A DNA stretch of 64,000 nucleotides from an uncultured Rhodospirillaceae bacterium (GTDB taxonomy: Bacteria > Pseudomonadota > Alphaproteobacteria > Rhodospirillales > Magnetospirillaceae), in contig CALABS010000008.1 of NCBI GenBank assembly GCA_937887565.1, forward strand, positions 62,001 through 126,000, written 5' to 3'. Made by a program: the position numbers and the translations under genes. The notes under the pieces were generated by a model, which was not told the origin of the DNA, did not search any database, and saw only the letters and a list, made by a program, of their open reading frames with translations. The stretch's first letter is position 1, and every line of letters begins with the position of its first letter. Positions 7,951 to 14,787 of the stretch are shown here, one piece after another.

Positions 7951-8208
7951 CTATAGGCCAACCATCCAAATCCTGGCGGCGGTAATGTCGCAGACAACCG
8001 CCACAACAAAGAAGGCGAGCGCGGTTAGTCCCCTCTTCCATCGCGGCCATTCTGAGACGTTGAAGCGGTCAAACCACCACTCGAAACGCCAATGAACGGG
8101 AACCGCGACGGCGAAAAGAAACCAGAAATACGCGGTCAGCATCAGCGCAAAGGCGGCCAACGCGAGGACTGTGATTGTCCCGTACTTGATGAGTGCTGCC
8201 GCTTCCAT
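7951..8208 (-). CDS. Small membrane protein (85 aa)
   Basis: Two long hydrophobic segments (ITVLALAAFALMLTAYFWF and LTALAFFVVAVVCDITAA) with an amphipathic tryptophan-rich loop (HWRFEWWFDRF) between them, suggesting a hairpin in the inner membrane. Small holin-like geometry is possible but there is no lysis context. Part of the minus-strand operon. Confidence 0.6.
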   Translation of the reverse strand: MEAAALIKYGTITVLALAAFALMLTAYFWFLFAVAVPVHWRFEWWFDRFNVSEWPRWKRGLTALAFFVVAVVCDITAARIWMVGL

Positions 8209-8222
8209 CCTGCCGTCGTCTT

Positions 8223-8357
8223 TCAGTTTCGGCGCAAGAAGTGCCGCAGGATCGCGAGGCCGGCGCCGACAATCACAATCCCGACAACGGTCCGAATCAC
8301 AACCCGCTCAGTGAACGTCGCGGCGTCGGCAACGCCAAAGGTAAAGTCGTTAATCAT
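8223..8357 (-). CDS. Very small single-pass membrane protein (44 aa)
   Basis: Starts at ATG 8357 after AAGGAACAGG, right behind the stop of the upstream gene. One predicted membrane helix (VVIRTVVGIVIVGAGLAIL) and a short basic tail (RHFLRRN). It is short enough to be missed by most callers, but it has its own ribosome-binding site and fits the spacing of the operon. Confidence 0.5.
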   Translation of the reverse strand: MINDFTFGVADAATFTERVVIRTVVGIVIVGAGLAILRHFLRRN

Positions 8358-8368
8358 GGCCTGTTCCT

Positions 8369-8668
8369 TCAGTTGTGGTGCCGCTTCTCGATTGAATCGG
8401 CCAAGAGCGCAGCACACACCTTTTCTAGGTTCTCCAACACTACGGCTAGGTCGGGATCGTGGGCGCTAACCAGTTTGCCGGTCGGTCCCGATCGCTGGGC
8501 GAGTTTCACCTCCAAACCTTGGAGGGCAGCGGCTTTTGCACACGCATTCTGCGCCGCGAGTGCTTTTGCCAGGTTGTGGGGGTCGGTTGCGCGCACGTAG
8601 GTTTCGGCGGCGGCGGTGCCGATCTGCGCGGCGACGGCGGCGACGACAAGGGCAATGGTCTTTTCCAT
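8369..8668 (-). CDS. Secreted small helical protein with Sec signal peptide
   Basis: 99 residues from ATG 8668. Signal peptide MEKTIALVVAAVAAQIGTAAA with probable cleavage after AAA. The mature chain is helical, with two cysteines (QNACAKA and EKVCAAL), which could form a disulfide-tied helical hairpin. The leader is near-identical in design to that of the gene at 7374-7700. Function unknown; periplasmic location inferred. Confidence 0.65.
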   Translation of the reverse strand: MEKTIALVVAAVAAQIGTAAAETYVRATDPHNLAKALAAQNACAKAAALQGLEVKLAQRSGPTGKLVSAHDPDLAVVLENLEKVCAALLADSIEKRHHN

Positions 8669-8706
8669 GGTCTTCTGTCCCCTCTTTCGGGTTGCGGCGT
8701 ACAGCT

Positions 8707-8964
8707 TCACGATTCGAGCAAGATGCTCTTGAGGTGATCGGCCTTCGCGGTCGATCCCAGGTCTGCCAGCCAGTTTCGCGCGTCCAGCAAGGCCAAGCGG
8801 TAGCGCATCGCCTTCTGGTCGGCTTCCTGTGCTTCGACGGTCAACCGTTCGATCTCGTCCAGGGCCGCCCTCAGAGCGGCAACCGGAACCATCGCCGCCT
8901 CGCCTTCGTGCCCCTCGGCCCTGGCGAGAATTTCGCGATATCTTTCTTCACCGGCAAACGGCAT
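8707..8964 (-). CDS. Small coiled-coil protein (85 aa)
   Basis: Almost entirely helical and charged, with heptad-like runs (LRAALDEIERLTVEAQEADQ). Layout is typical of phage or plasmid small proteins that follow an XRE repressor. Start ATG 8964 has AAGGAACC upstream. The stop lies in the TGAAGCTGTACGCC junction element. Confidence 0.6.
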   Translation of the reverse strand: MPFAGEERYREILARAEGHEGEAAMVPVAALRAALDEIERLTVEAQEADQKAMRYRLALLDARNWLADLGSTAKADHLKSILLES

Positions 8965-8976
8965 TTCAGGTTCCTT

Positions 8977-9513
8977 TTAGTCGGGGGTTACAGCTTCACT
9001 TTTCATGCGGTAATCAACGCAGCCATTCACGGCCACCCGTGCCCCGAATTCGTCTTTGAACCACAGCACGCTCGGCCTGCCCTGGCGGTCGCGGAAACCT
9101 TGATGCCCCTCTGGGCACGGATCGCTTTGGAGCGCAACGGGTGCAGCGTGCCGGCAGGCGCCTTTGGCATCCTTCCGGGGCATTTCGACGGTGCCGGCGC
9201 CGATGCGGACCACGGGGCCGCATCCGGGGCTTGCCGGCCATTCGTCCCAGGACAGGACCAGTTCCTTTTCCATGTGCCGCTGGGCGCACTCGGCGTAGGC
9301 GCTCAAGTCGGCCTGGCTAACGGAAGCGGGGCCGCAATGCCCATAACCGGCGCTGATCGCGTGCATCTGAAAGATGGACAGCGCGATTTCATCCCGGCGG
9401 TCCTTCGGCGCCGGCTCGGGCTGCTTCACCGCCAGCACGGCGCCGGCAATGATTGCGACGGCAACGGGAGCGCCGAAGGCAAATAGGAGGCCATTGGAGG
9501 GGCGTCGGATCAT
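8977..9513 (-). CDS. Membrane-anchored periplasmic protein, cysteine-rich
   Basis: 178 residues from ATG 9513. An N-terminal anchor (GLLFAFGAPVAVAIIAGAVLA) is followed by a charged linker and a domain with six cysteines (GHCGPAS, AECAQRH, PGCGPVV, GACRHAA, DPCPEGH, NGCVDYR), consistent with a disulfide-bonded periplasmic fold. No family recognised. It is the second gene behind the divergent promoter at 9.95 kb. Confidence 0.6.
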   Translation of the reverse strand: MIRRPSNGLLFAFGAPVAVAIIAGAVLAVKQPEPAPKDRRDEIALSIFQMHAISAGYGHCGPASVSQADLSAYAECAQRHMEKELVLSWDEWPASPGCGPVVRIGAGTVEMPRKDAKGACRHAAPVALQSDPCPEGHQGFRDRQGRPSVLWFKDEFGARVAVNGCVDYRMKSEAVTPD

Positions 9514-9530
9514 GGTCGTTTCCTTCAGTT

Positions 9531-9848
9531 TCAGCCCTGGTAGCCGGGCGCTCCGCAAGGCTTGATAACGACGCGCATTTGCTGGTCAGTCTTACCCGGC
9601 GGAACGATGAACCATTCCGATTTCCTCGGGTCGGGGTCGCCCGGCGCCCAATCGGCCCCACATCGGGCGGCATGAATAGAGGCGGTGTAGAACTCGGGAC
9701 ACGAGCCATCGGGAACCGGCGTGCGATAGGTGATGGTCAGCGCCTTGGTGTCCACGGTTGCGGGACACGACGGCAAAGCATCGGCGGCGCCGGCCGGCGC
9801 GGCGGTCAGGCCCAGGCTTGCAGTCACGGCAATCAGCCAGTTGCGCAT
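9531..9848 (-). CDS. Secreted small cysteine-containing protein, first gene of operon
   Basis: 105 residues with a signal peptide (NWLIAVTASLGLTAAPAGA, cleavage likely after AGA) and four cysteines in the mature part (LPSCPAT, GSCPEFY, ARCGADW, KPCGAPG). First gene transcribed from the operator-covered promoter on the minus strand (TTGACG, 17-bp spacer, TGATGA). AAAGAGG lies upstream of ATG 9848. Confidence 0.65.
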   Translation of the reverse strand: MRNWLIAVTASLGLTAAPAGAADALPSCPATVDTKALTITYRTPVPDGSCPEFYTASIHAARCGADWAPGDPDPRKSEWFIVPPGKTDQQMRVVIKPCGAPGYQG

Positions 9849-9922
9849 CGTCTCATCGACCTCTTTCAGTGGTGGCGCATCCTATCACGCCCTCGGGCGG
9901 CACGCCCGTGCTCGGCACGTGT

Positions 9923-9983
9923 GGTGACATCATCACCAGTCGAGCGGACTTGCGTCAAGATGTATTGTGGTGATAGCGTCACC
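9923..9983. promoter_or_regulatory. Divergent promoter region with two repressor operators
   Basis: GGTGACATCATCACC (9923-9937) and GGTGATAGCGTCACC (9969-9983) match the operators at 5.06-5.11 kb. On the minus strand TTGACG (rc of 9953-9958), then 17 bp, then TGATGA places the -10 inside the first operator in exactly the same register as the promoter at 5.1 kb. The second operator ends 3 bp before ATG 9987 of the XRE gene, suggesting autoregulation. Binding itself is inferred. Confidence 0.75.
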
Positions 9984-9986
9984 AAC

Positions 9987-10283
9987 ATGCGCAGGCCCGA
10001 TACCGACACCGTCCCCGTTCCCGACGAGCCGATGCCGCTCGTTCCCGCACAGTCAGTCGCCGCCCGCGCGGCCCTGGACCTCAGTGTCCGTGATTTCGCC
10101 GCCGACGCCGGCGTGGGCGTCAATACCGTGAACCGCTTCGAGACCGGCAAGCCGGTCAAGGCCGATTCGGTCCAGCGCATGCGGGACGCCTTCGAGCTGA
10201 AGGGGATCGTCTTCCTGGACGACGACGGATCCGGCCCGGGCCTCAGGTTCAAGGTGCTGGAACCTCATCACGGTCCAGCTTAA
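9987..10283 (+). CDS. Small XRE-family helix-turn-helix repressor
   Basis: 98 residues from ATG 9987 (an in-frame ATG 9960 is possible). ARAALDLSVRDFAADAGVG followed by NTVNRFETGKPV is the helix-turn-helix, and the C-terminal FLDDDGSGPGLRF is the common tail of short alphaproteobacterial XRE regulators. No Shine-Dalgarno is evident; the operator at 9969-9983 ends 3 bp upstream, so the mRNA could be leaderless and the site autoregulatory. It is divergent from the minus-strand small-gene operon and most likely controls it and the promoter at 5.1 kb. Confidence 0.85.
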   Translation: MRRPDTDTVPVPDEPMPLVPAQSVAARAALDLSVRDFAADAGVGVNTVNRFETGKPVKADSVQRMRDAFELKGIVFLDDDGSGPGLRFKVLEPHHGPA

Positions 10284-10320
10284 GTCTGCCCTCGCCGGGC
10301 GCGCGCATGCTCGCCCTTGG

Positions 10321-10369
10321 CCGCCGCCTCAACGGCGGCTGGGCATGATGCGGACTTACCGCATCATGC
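10321..10369. repeat. Paired palindromes (REP-like; possible terminator)
   Basis: CCGCCG/CGGCGG hairpin (10321-10337), followed by GCATGATGCGG, a 5-base loop and CCGCATCATGC (10343-10369), an 11-bp perfect stem. A related pair, AGCGTGATGC/GCATCACGCT plus a GC-rich hairpin, occurs at 56855-56904. No T-tract follows, so a REP-like element between convergent genes is more likely than a classic intrinsic terminator. Confidence 0.75.
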
Positions 10370-10388
10370 TCTAGAATGCGCAGGTTCA

Positions 10389-10817
10389 TCAGCCCTTGGC
10401 CGGCAAGAGTCCCGTGGCCATCTCCTGCCAGACCAGGTCGAGCCCCAGGCGCAGGTAGAGGTTGGCCACCTCCTCGACGGTCAGCATGTTCTGGGCCGCC
10501 TCGATCTTGAGGTCGCGCCAGAAATCGGCCGGGGTCTTGATCATGAGGCTTCGCGTATAGGTGCGCTGTCGCGTCTCCGGGTCGAGCGACCCGCCCAGGG
10601 CGAGGGCGGTGTAAATCGCATGCTCCCTGGCCCGGCGGATCAGGTCGCCGGCCACCCGCTGCTTGGCGTAGGGACGAGATTCACGCGGACGAAGCGAACC
10701 CTTGAACTGCTCCCGCAGCCAGCGGGCATATGTGGAAACCCGCTCGTCGGTTTCCTCGTCCGTGAAGATGGACGTGAGCGATTCGCCGTCGGCGATCCGC
10801 CGTCTCCCGACCGGCAT
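10389..10817 (-). CDS. Ribbon-helix-helix-like DNA-binding protein, paralog 1
   Basis: 142 residues from ATG 10817, behind GGGGGAACGGGG. The C-terminal TRSLMIKTPADFWRDLKIEA, then TVEEVANLYLRLGL, has the strand-helix-helix pattern of ribbon-helix-helix regulators; SRPYAKQRVAGDLIRRARE lies before it. The gene at 11038 is a clear paralog (shared RPYAKQRVA, PETR.RTY, EE.ANLYLR.GL). A role in plasmid partition, copy control or oriT binding is plausible but not shown. The promoter at 10910-10937 fits its start. Confidence 0.65.
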   Translation of the reverse strand: MPVGRRRIADGESLTSIFTDEETDERVSTYARWLREQFKGSLRPRESRPYAKQRVAGDLIRRAREHAIYTALALGGSLDPETRQRTYTRSLMIKTPADFWRDLKIEAAQNMLTVEEVANLYLRLGLDLVWQEMATGLLPAKG

Positions 10818-10909
10818 CCCCGTTCCCCCCGCAACGTATGCACGCCCTTGGCCGGTTCGTTCGCCGCCCCCGCCGGGTGCGGCTGGGCGTTCGGCCCCCC
10901 AGGGGCAGG

Positions 10910-10937
10910 AGTATAGAGGGCCGCTGTGCGGTTGCAA
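10910..10937 (-). promoter_or_regulatory. Sigma70-type promoter for the paralog-1 gene
   Basis: Read on the minus strand: TTGCAA (10937-10932), 16-bp spacer, TATACT (10915-10910). It lies 93 bp upstream of ATG 10817 with no other start between. Confidence 0.6.
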
Positions 10938-11037
10938 CACCCCTGTGCACTGCTATTGATACCACCCCCATACGAAGGTGTTTGCATCGGGGCCGCGGGT
11001 CGTGGCAAAAGGATATACGAGCAACGATTGTATGCGA

Positions 11038-11505
11038 TTACCGGGTGACGGGGGGGGTGCCGCCATGGGTGATCAGGCGCGTCGCCGCGATTTCGAGGCC
11101 GAACCGCAGATAGAGGTTCGCCAGCTCTTCGACCGGGACCTCCGCGAGGACGGCCTCGGCGCGGATGTTCTGCCACGCGCGCTTCGGCATCTTGATCATC
11201 ATGCTGACCTTGTAGGTCCGCTCCCGCGTTTCCGGCGGCACGCTGGAAGCGACGACGATCCTGTTTTCCTGGGCGTAGTCGCGCCCCTCGATGATCAGGT
11301 TGGCCGCGACACGCTGCTTGGCGTAGGGGCGGGGCGCCCGGCTGCCGCCGGGGTCGACCTCGCCGGCCTGGACCCGCTCGATATGCTGTTGCCGGACCAG
11401 CTCCTGATAGGAGGCGACGCGATCGGCGGTTTCCTGGTCGGTGAAAATAGCCGTCAGGACTTCGTCCGCCTTGGATCGTTTCCTGTGTTCAGTGCTGGTG
11501 GGCAT
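11038..11505 (-). CDS. Ribbon-helix-helix-like DNA-binding protein, paralog 2
   Basis: 155 residues. Same architecture as the gene at 10389: IFTDQETADRVASYQELV at the N-terminus, RPYAKQRVAANLIIEGRDYA in the middle, and a C-terminal strand-helix-helix (KVSMMIKMPKRAWQNIRAEA, then VEELANLYLRFGLEI). Divergent from the gene at 11738 across a region that holds a GCAAG-N4-CTTGC palindrome. Likely a DNA-binding maintenance factor; exact role unknown. Confidence 0.65.
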   Translation of the reverse strand: MPTSTEHRKRSKADEVLTAIFTDQETADRVASYQELVRQQHIERVQAGEVDPGGSRAPRPYAKQRVAANLIIEGRDYAQENRIVVASSVPPETRERTYKVSMMIKMPKRAWQNIRAEAVLAEVPVEELANLYLRFGLEIAATRLITHGGTPPVTR

Positions 11506-11682
11506 CCCTGTTTCCTCGCTCGCACCTGTTCCCGTCCCGTGCCGAGTTCCGCAAATTTAGCGTCTGCGCCTGAATTTGCCAGCGTCTTCGCGGCCGGCCT
11601 ACCCGAGATTGCGCTCCGATCTTTCTCCTGAACAAACGGTTTCGCTTGCACGGGCCTCCCGGCTCTGCCATCATCTAGCCAA

Positions 11683-11698
11683 TGCAAGATTTCTTGCA
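11683..11698. promoter_or_regulatory. Palindrome TGCAAGATTTCTTGCA, regulon site 1
   Basis: Near-perfect 16-bp dyad in the divergent region between 11505 (minus) and 11738 (plus). Matching sites lie at 42259, 43860, 54620 and 57019, always within about 120 bp of a gene start. Confidence 0.7.
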
Positions 11699-11737
11699 AA
11701 TGTATTCGCCTGCATGGGGTGCCGGAGGATCGTCGTC

Positions 11738-12271
11738 ATGGGGGGAGTGTTTACGGTTGTGGGCTACGATCTCGTCCTGGCCCAGGCGTCCATCAAGGTG
11801 GTCGAGGCCGAGAACTGGGTGGCAGCGGCGCGTCTGCGCTACCTCGACTACGGCGAGGAAGGCCACCCGCACCAGCAGCAGTTCCAGCTGTGCTGTGTGT
11901 TCGCCGGCCGCCAGGAGCCCGCGATCACCGTCGAGGGGCTCCCCTTCGGCCCCCCCGAGTACAAGCCCCGGAACCGCGTGGTCGACACCTTCACCGTCGT
12001 CGGCTGGAACGGCGCCGCCCAGGACGGGGTCGCGGACGCTGTCGAAGGTCCGGACGCCGCCAGCTGCGCGCTGGCCGTGTGGAACATGTACGACTCCCAG
12101 GCCCTCAACGGCGAGGTCGCCCCGTTCTACCAGGTGGTCTGCGCCTTTCGCGGGATCGTGCCGCCTGGGCCGCTGGGCTCCGAATGGACCTATGCCCGCT
12201 ACCTCAGGCTGAAGGCGGAAGCGATCGGCGAGGCGGCGGCCCGTCCGCGCGCCAGGTTGGCCGCTGGCTGA
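11738..12271 (+). CDS. Hypothetical protein preceding the topoisomerase
   Basis: 177 residues from ATG 11738, chosen because GGAGGAT lies 10 bp upstream. No recognised family. The sequence is mixed alpha/beta (VVGYDLVLAQASIKVVEAE) with several conserved-looking aromatic positions and a helical C-terminus (YARYLRLKAEAIGEAAARP). Its TGA overlaps ATG 12271 of the topoisomerase, so the two are coupled; a palindrome shared with the giant genes lies upstream. Confidence 0.65.
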   Translation: MGGVFTVVGYDLVLAQASIKVVEAENWVAAARLRYLDYGEEGHPHQQQFQLCCVFAGRQEPAITVEGLPFGPPEYKPRNRVVDTFTVVGWNGAAQDGVADAVEGPDAASCALAVWNMYDSQALNGEVAPFYQVVCAFRGIVPPGPLGSEWTYARYLRLKAEAIGEAAARPRARLAAG

Positions 12272-14784
12272 TGGAGGAGAGGGCGGTGAGCAGCCAGGCC
12301 TTCCAGCACGGCGACCTCGTCATCTGGGAAAAGCCCGACGCGGGACGCGAAGGCGAAAAGGCCGGCTTCAAGGGCCTGGCGGCGCGCGGCCACCTCTTCG
12401 GCCTCGTTCCGCCCGAGGCGTACGGGTTCACCTGGGAGCTGTTCGACTTCAAGGCCATCCGGCCTGCTGAATTCAAGAACCTTCCCAAGAGCGGCGACGA
12501 CGATGTGAAGCGACGCCTGCAGGCGTTCGGCGACGCACTCAAGCGGGCGCGGCGCGTCATCATCGCTACCGATTCGGACCGCGAGGGCGAACGCATCGCC
12601 CGCGATATCCTTGCCTACCACAATTGGCGCGGCCCAGTGCTGCGCGCCTGGTTCTCGGCCCTCGACAAGATCTCGCTGACGAAGGCCTTCTCGGCGCTCA
12701 AGGAGGGGCGCGAGACCGAACGGCTGGCCTCCGCTTCCGCCGCCCGCGACCGGGCCGACTGGATCTGGGGCATGACGCTTTCCCGGGCGCTCACCAAGGC
12801 GTTGGTGCCGCCCGGCATCCGGTTCACCTTCCATGTGGGCCGCGTCAAGGGGCCCGTCATGATGATCGTCTACTGGCGGGAGAAGGCGCGGCGCGATTTC
12901 AAGCCGGTGCCGTACTACGAGGTGCTCGCCCGGACACGCGAAGGCGTGGAGCTGAAGCATGCGCCCTCCTCCGAGGACCGCATCCTCGACGTCGCAAAGG
13001 CCCAGGCGATCGCCGCGGCGGCCAAGGGTGCGACGGGACCGGTCCGGGTGGAGACCAGGGCCAAGGCGACGCCCCCGCCGCTGCCGTTCTCGGGCGACAC
13101 CCTGGCCATCAAGATGAGCGCCAAGGGATGGCCCGTCGAGAAGACGGCCAAACTGGCGCAGGTCCTCTACGAAAAGAGTGTCACCACCTATTACGGCACG
13201 GCGGGCGAACATATTCCAACCAGCATGATCGGCGACATCGAGCGCCTGGTGCCCGCGCTGCTCGGCCTTGAGCCCTTCGCGGGCCTGGGCGACTACCAGA
13301 CTCCTTCGCGGCACGCCTTCAACGACGCCAAGGTCGAGGAAGCCCACCACCACGCCATCATCCCCAACGTCAACGTGGTGGACGAGCTCAAGGCGCGCGT
13401 CGCCGCGCTGGATGCCGACGAGCTCACGCTCTTCACGGTCATCGCCGGCCGTTACCTGGAATGCCTCGGCGCGCCACGCGCCTACGATTCCACCACGGTC
13501 GTCTTGACCGTCGCCGGCATATCGGCAAACGCCCGGGTGGACTTCTCGGCCTCGGGCATCACCGTCCGGTCGCCCGGCTGGACCGCGGTCAAGGACCTGC
13601 TCAAGGGCGTGGGCGGCGACGAGGAAGAGGAGTCCGAGGGAGGCAGGCTGCCGCCGCTCACGGACGGGCAGGTGGTGACCATCGCCTCGGCGGAGGTCCT
13701 CTCGCAGGAGACCAAACCGCCGCCGGCGCTGACCGAGGGCGCGCTCATCAAGGAGATGATGACCGCCCACAAATACGTGACCGACGAGGCCAAGCGCCGA
13801 GCCCTGAAAGGGGTCGAAGGCATCGGCCGCCCACGTACCCGCCCGCCGATCATCAAGGATCTCAAGGGCGCCTCCATGCTCAAGGAGCGCGGCAAGTACC
13901 TGACGCTGAGCGAGGCCAGCTGGCTGTTCGGCGAGGTGGTCGAAACCAAGGTGCCGGAGATCGGCGACATCGGGGAGACGGCGCTGTGGGAGGACAAGCT
14001 CGCCCGGATCGAGCAGGGAACCCTCAGCGAGGCCGAGTTCCTGGACCAGATCCAGGCGCTCGTCGACCGGATCGCCGCCAAGATCCGCACCCTCGACCCG
14101 CTCCCCGAAACGGCTTTCAAGGGCCTGGGCGGACCGCCGACACCCGCCCAGCGCCAGGCCGTGCAGGAGATCGCCACGAAGAAAGGCATCAAGCTGCCGC
14201 GCGGCTGGAAGACGGACCGCGACTTTTGCAAGGCGTTCCTCGACGACCACCTGGGCGGTGCCGGGCCGAGCCCCGAACTCCTGCGCTTCGCCGAACGCGT
14301 GGCGGCCGACGCCTGCGTGCCCCTGACCCCGGAAATCCGGGAAGACAAGGACGCCCTGAAGAAGTTCGTCGACGAGCACAAGGGTAAGCTGCGGCCCACG
14401 GGGCCGCAGTACGACCTGGCGCGCAAGCTCGCCGCCGAGAACAAGGTCGCCCTGCCGCCCGAGGCGGGGACCAGCAGGGCCGTGTGCCAGGAGTTCATCG
14501 ACGCCCAGCAGAAGCTGCGCCGGCCGTCGGACCGGATGGTCGACGCGGCCCGCAAGGTCGCGGCCGCCAAGGGGATCGCCCTGCCGGCCGATGCCACGAC
14601 CAGCTACGCCGCGTGCGCCGCCTTTCTCGACAGGCATGCTTCGGCGCCGTCCAGGGGCGATGGCAAGGTGCGGAGCGGGCCGAATTCCGCCCGTCGATAC
14701 AAGAATTCTGGCACCGGCACGTCGGGACGGCGATCTGAAGCCGGCCAGGCGGCCCCGGCTTCCCGCCGGCGCACGCGGAGGTAG
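12271..14784 (+). CDS. Type IA DNA topoisomerase (plasmid TopA/TopB-like)
   Basis: 837 residues from ATG 12271; GTG 12286 has a better-placed GGAGGAG and may be the true start. The TOPRIM acidic motif is clear (ATDSDREGERIA, D101 to E107). The active-site region aligns as TTYYGTAGEHIPTS: Y307 or Y308 would attack DNA, but the usual arginine of the YxRT/S motif is glycine (G309). HIGRVKGPVMM-like sequence (FHVGRVKGPVMM) and EAHHHAIIP complete the fold. Residues ~621-789 hold four tandem ~45-residue repeats (PT..Q...A..IA...GI.LP......C..F.D.H). It relaxes supercoils or decatenates during plasmid replication or transfer; TraE-type enzymes are typical neighbours of relaxases. Confidence 0.85.
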   Translation: MEERAVSSQAFQHGDLVIWEKPDAGREGEKAGFKGLAARGHLFGLVPPEAYGFTWELFDFKAIRPAEFKNLPKSGDDDVKRRLQAFGDALKRARRVIIATDSDREGERIARDILAYHNWRGPVLRAWFSALDKISLTKAFSALKEGRETERLASASAARDRADWIWGMTLSRALTKALVPPGIRFTFHVGRVKGPVMMIVYWREKARRDFKPVPYYEVLARTREGVELKHAPSSEDRILDVAKAQAIAAAAKGATGPVRVETRAKATPPPLPFSGDTLAIKMSAKGWPVEKTAKLAQVLYEKSVTTYYGTAGEHIPTSMIGDIERLVPALLGLEPFAGLGDYQTPSRHAFNDAKVEEAHHHAIIPNVNVVDELKARVAALDADELTLFTVIAGRYLECLGAPRAYDSTTVVLTVAGISANARVDFSASGITVRSPGWTAVKDLLKGVGGDEEEESEGGRLPPLTDGQVVTIASAEVLSQETKPPPALTEGALIKEMMTAHKYVTDEAKRRALKGVEGIGRPRTRPPIIKDLKGASMLKERGKYLTLSEASWLFGEVVETKVPEIGDIGETALWEDKLARIEQGTLSEAEFLDQIQALVDRIAAKIRTLDPLPETAFKGLGGPPTPAQRQAVQEIATKKGIKLPRGWKTDRDFCKAFLDDHLGGAGPSPELLRFAERVAADACVPLTPEIREDKDALKKFVDEHKGKLRPTGPQYDLARKLAAENKVALPPEAGTSRAVCQEFIDAQQKLRRPSDRMVDAARKVAAAKGIALPADATTSYAACAAFLDRHASAPSRGDGKVRSGPNSARRYKNSGTGTSGRRSEAGQAAPASRRRTRR

Positions 14785-14787
14785 GAC

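Larger units (their letters stand above)
6005..8710 (-). repeat. Recurring gene-junction element of the first small-gene array
   Basis: On the minus strand, the ends of several genes carry the same element, CCTGAAGCTG-nnCGCyAAC, in which TGA is the stop codon. Copies lie at about 8709-8680, 7376-7350, 6768-6745 and 6256-6235, with a variant at 7930-7905 after a stop, and shorter forms at 7005, 8371 and 6010. In each case a ribosome-binding site and the next ATG follow within 10-35 bp. This repeated joint resembles the start-associated sequences of some phages. Confidence 0.7.
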
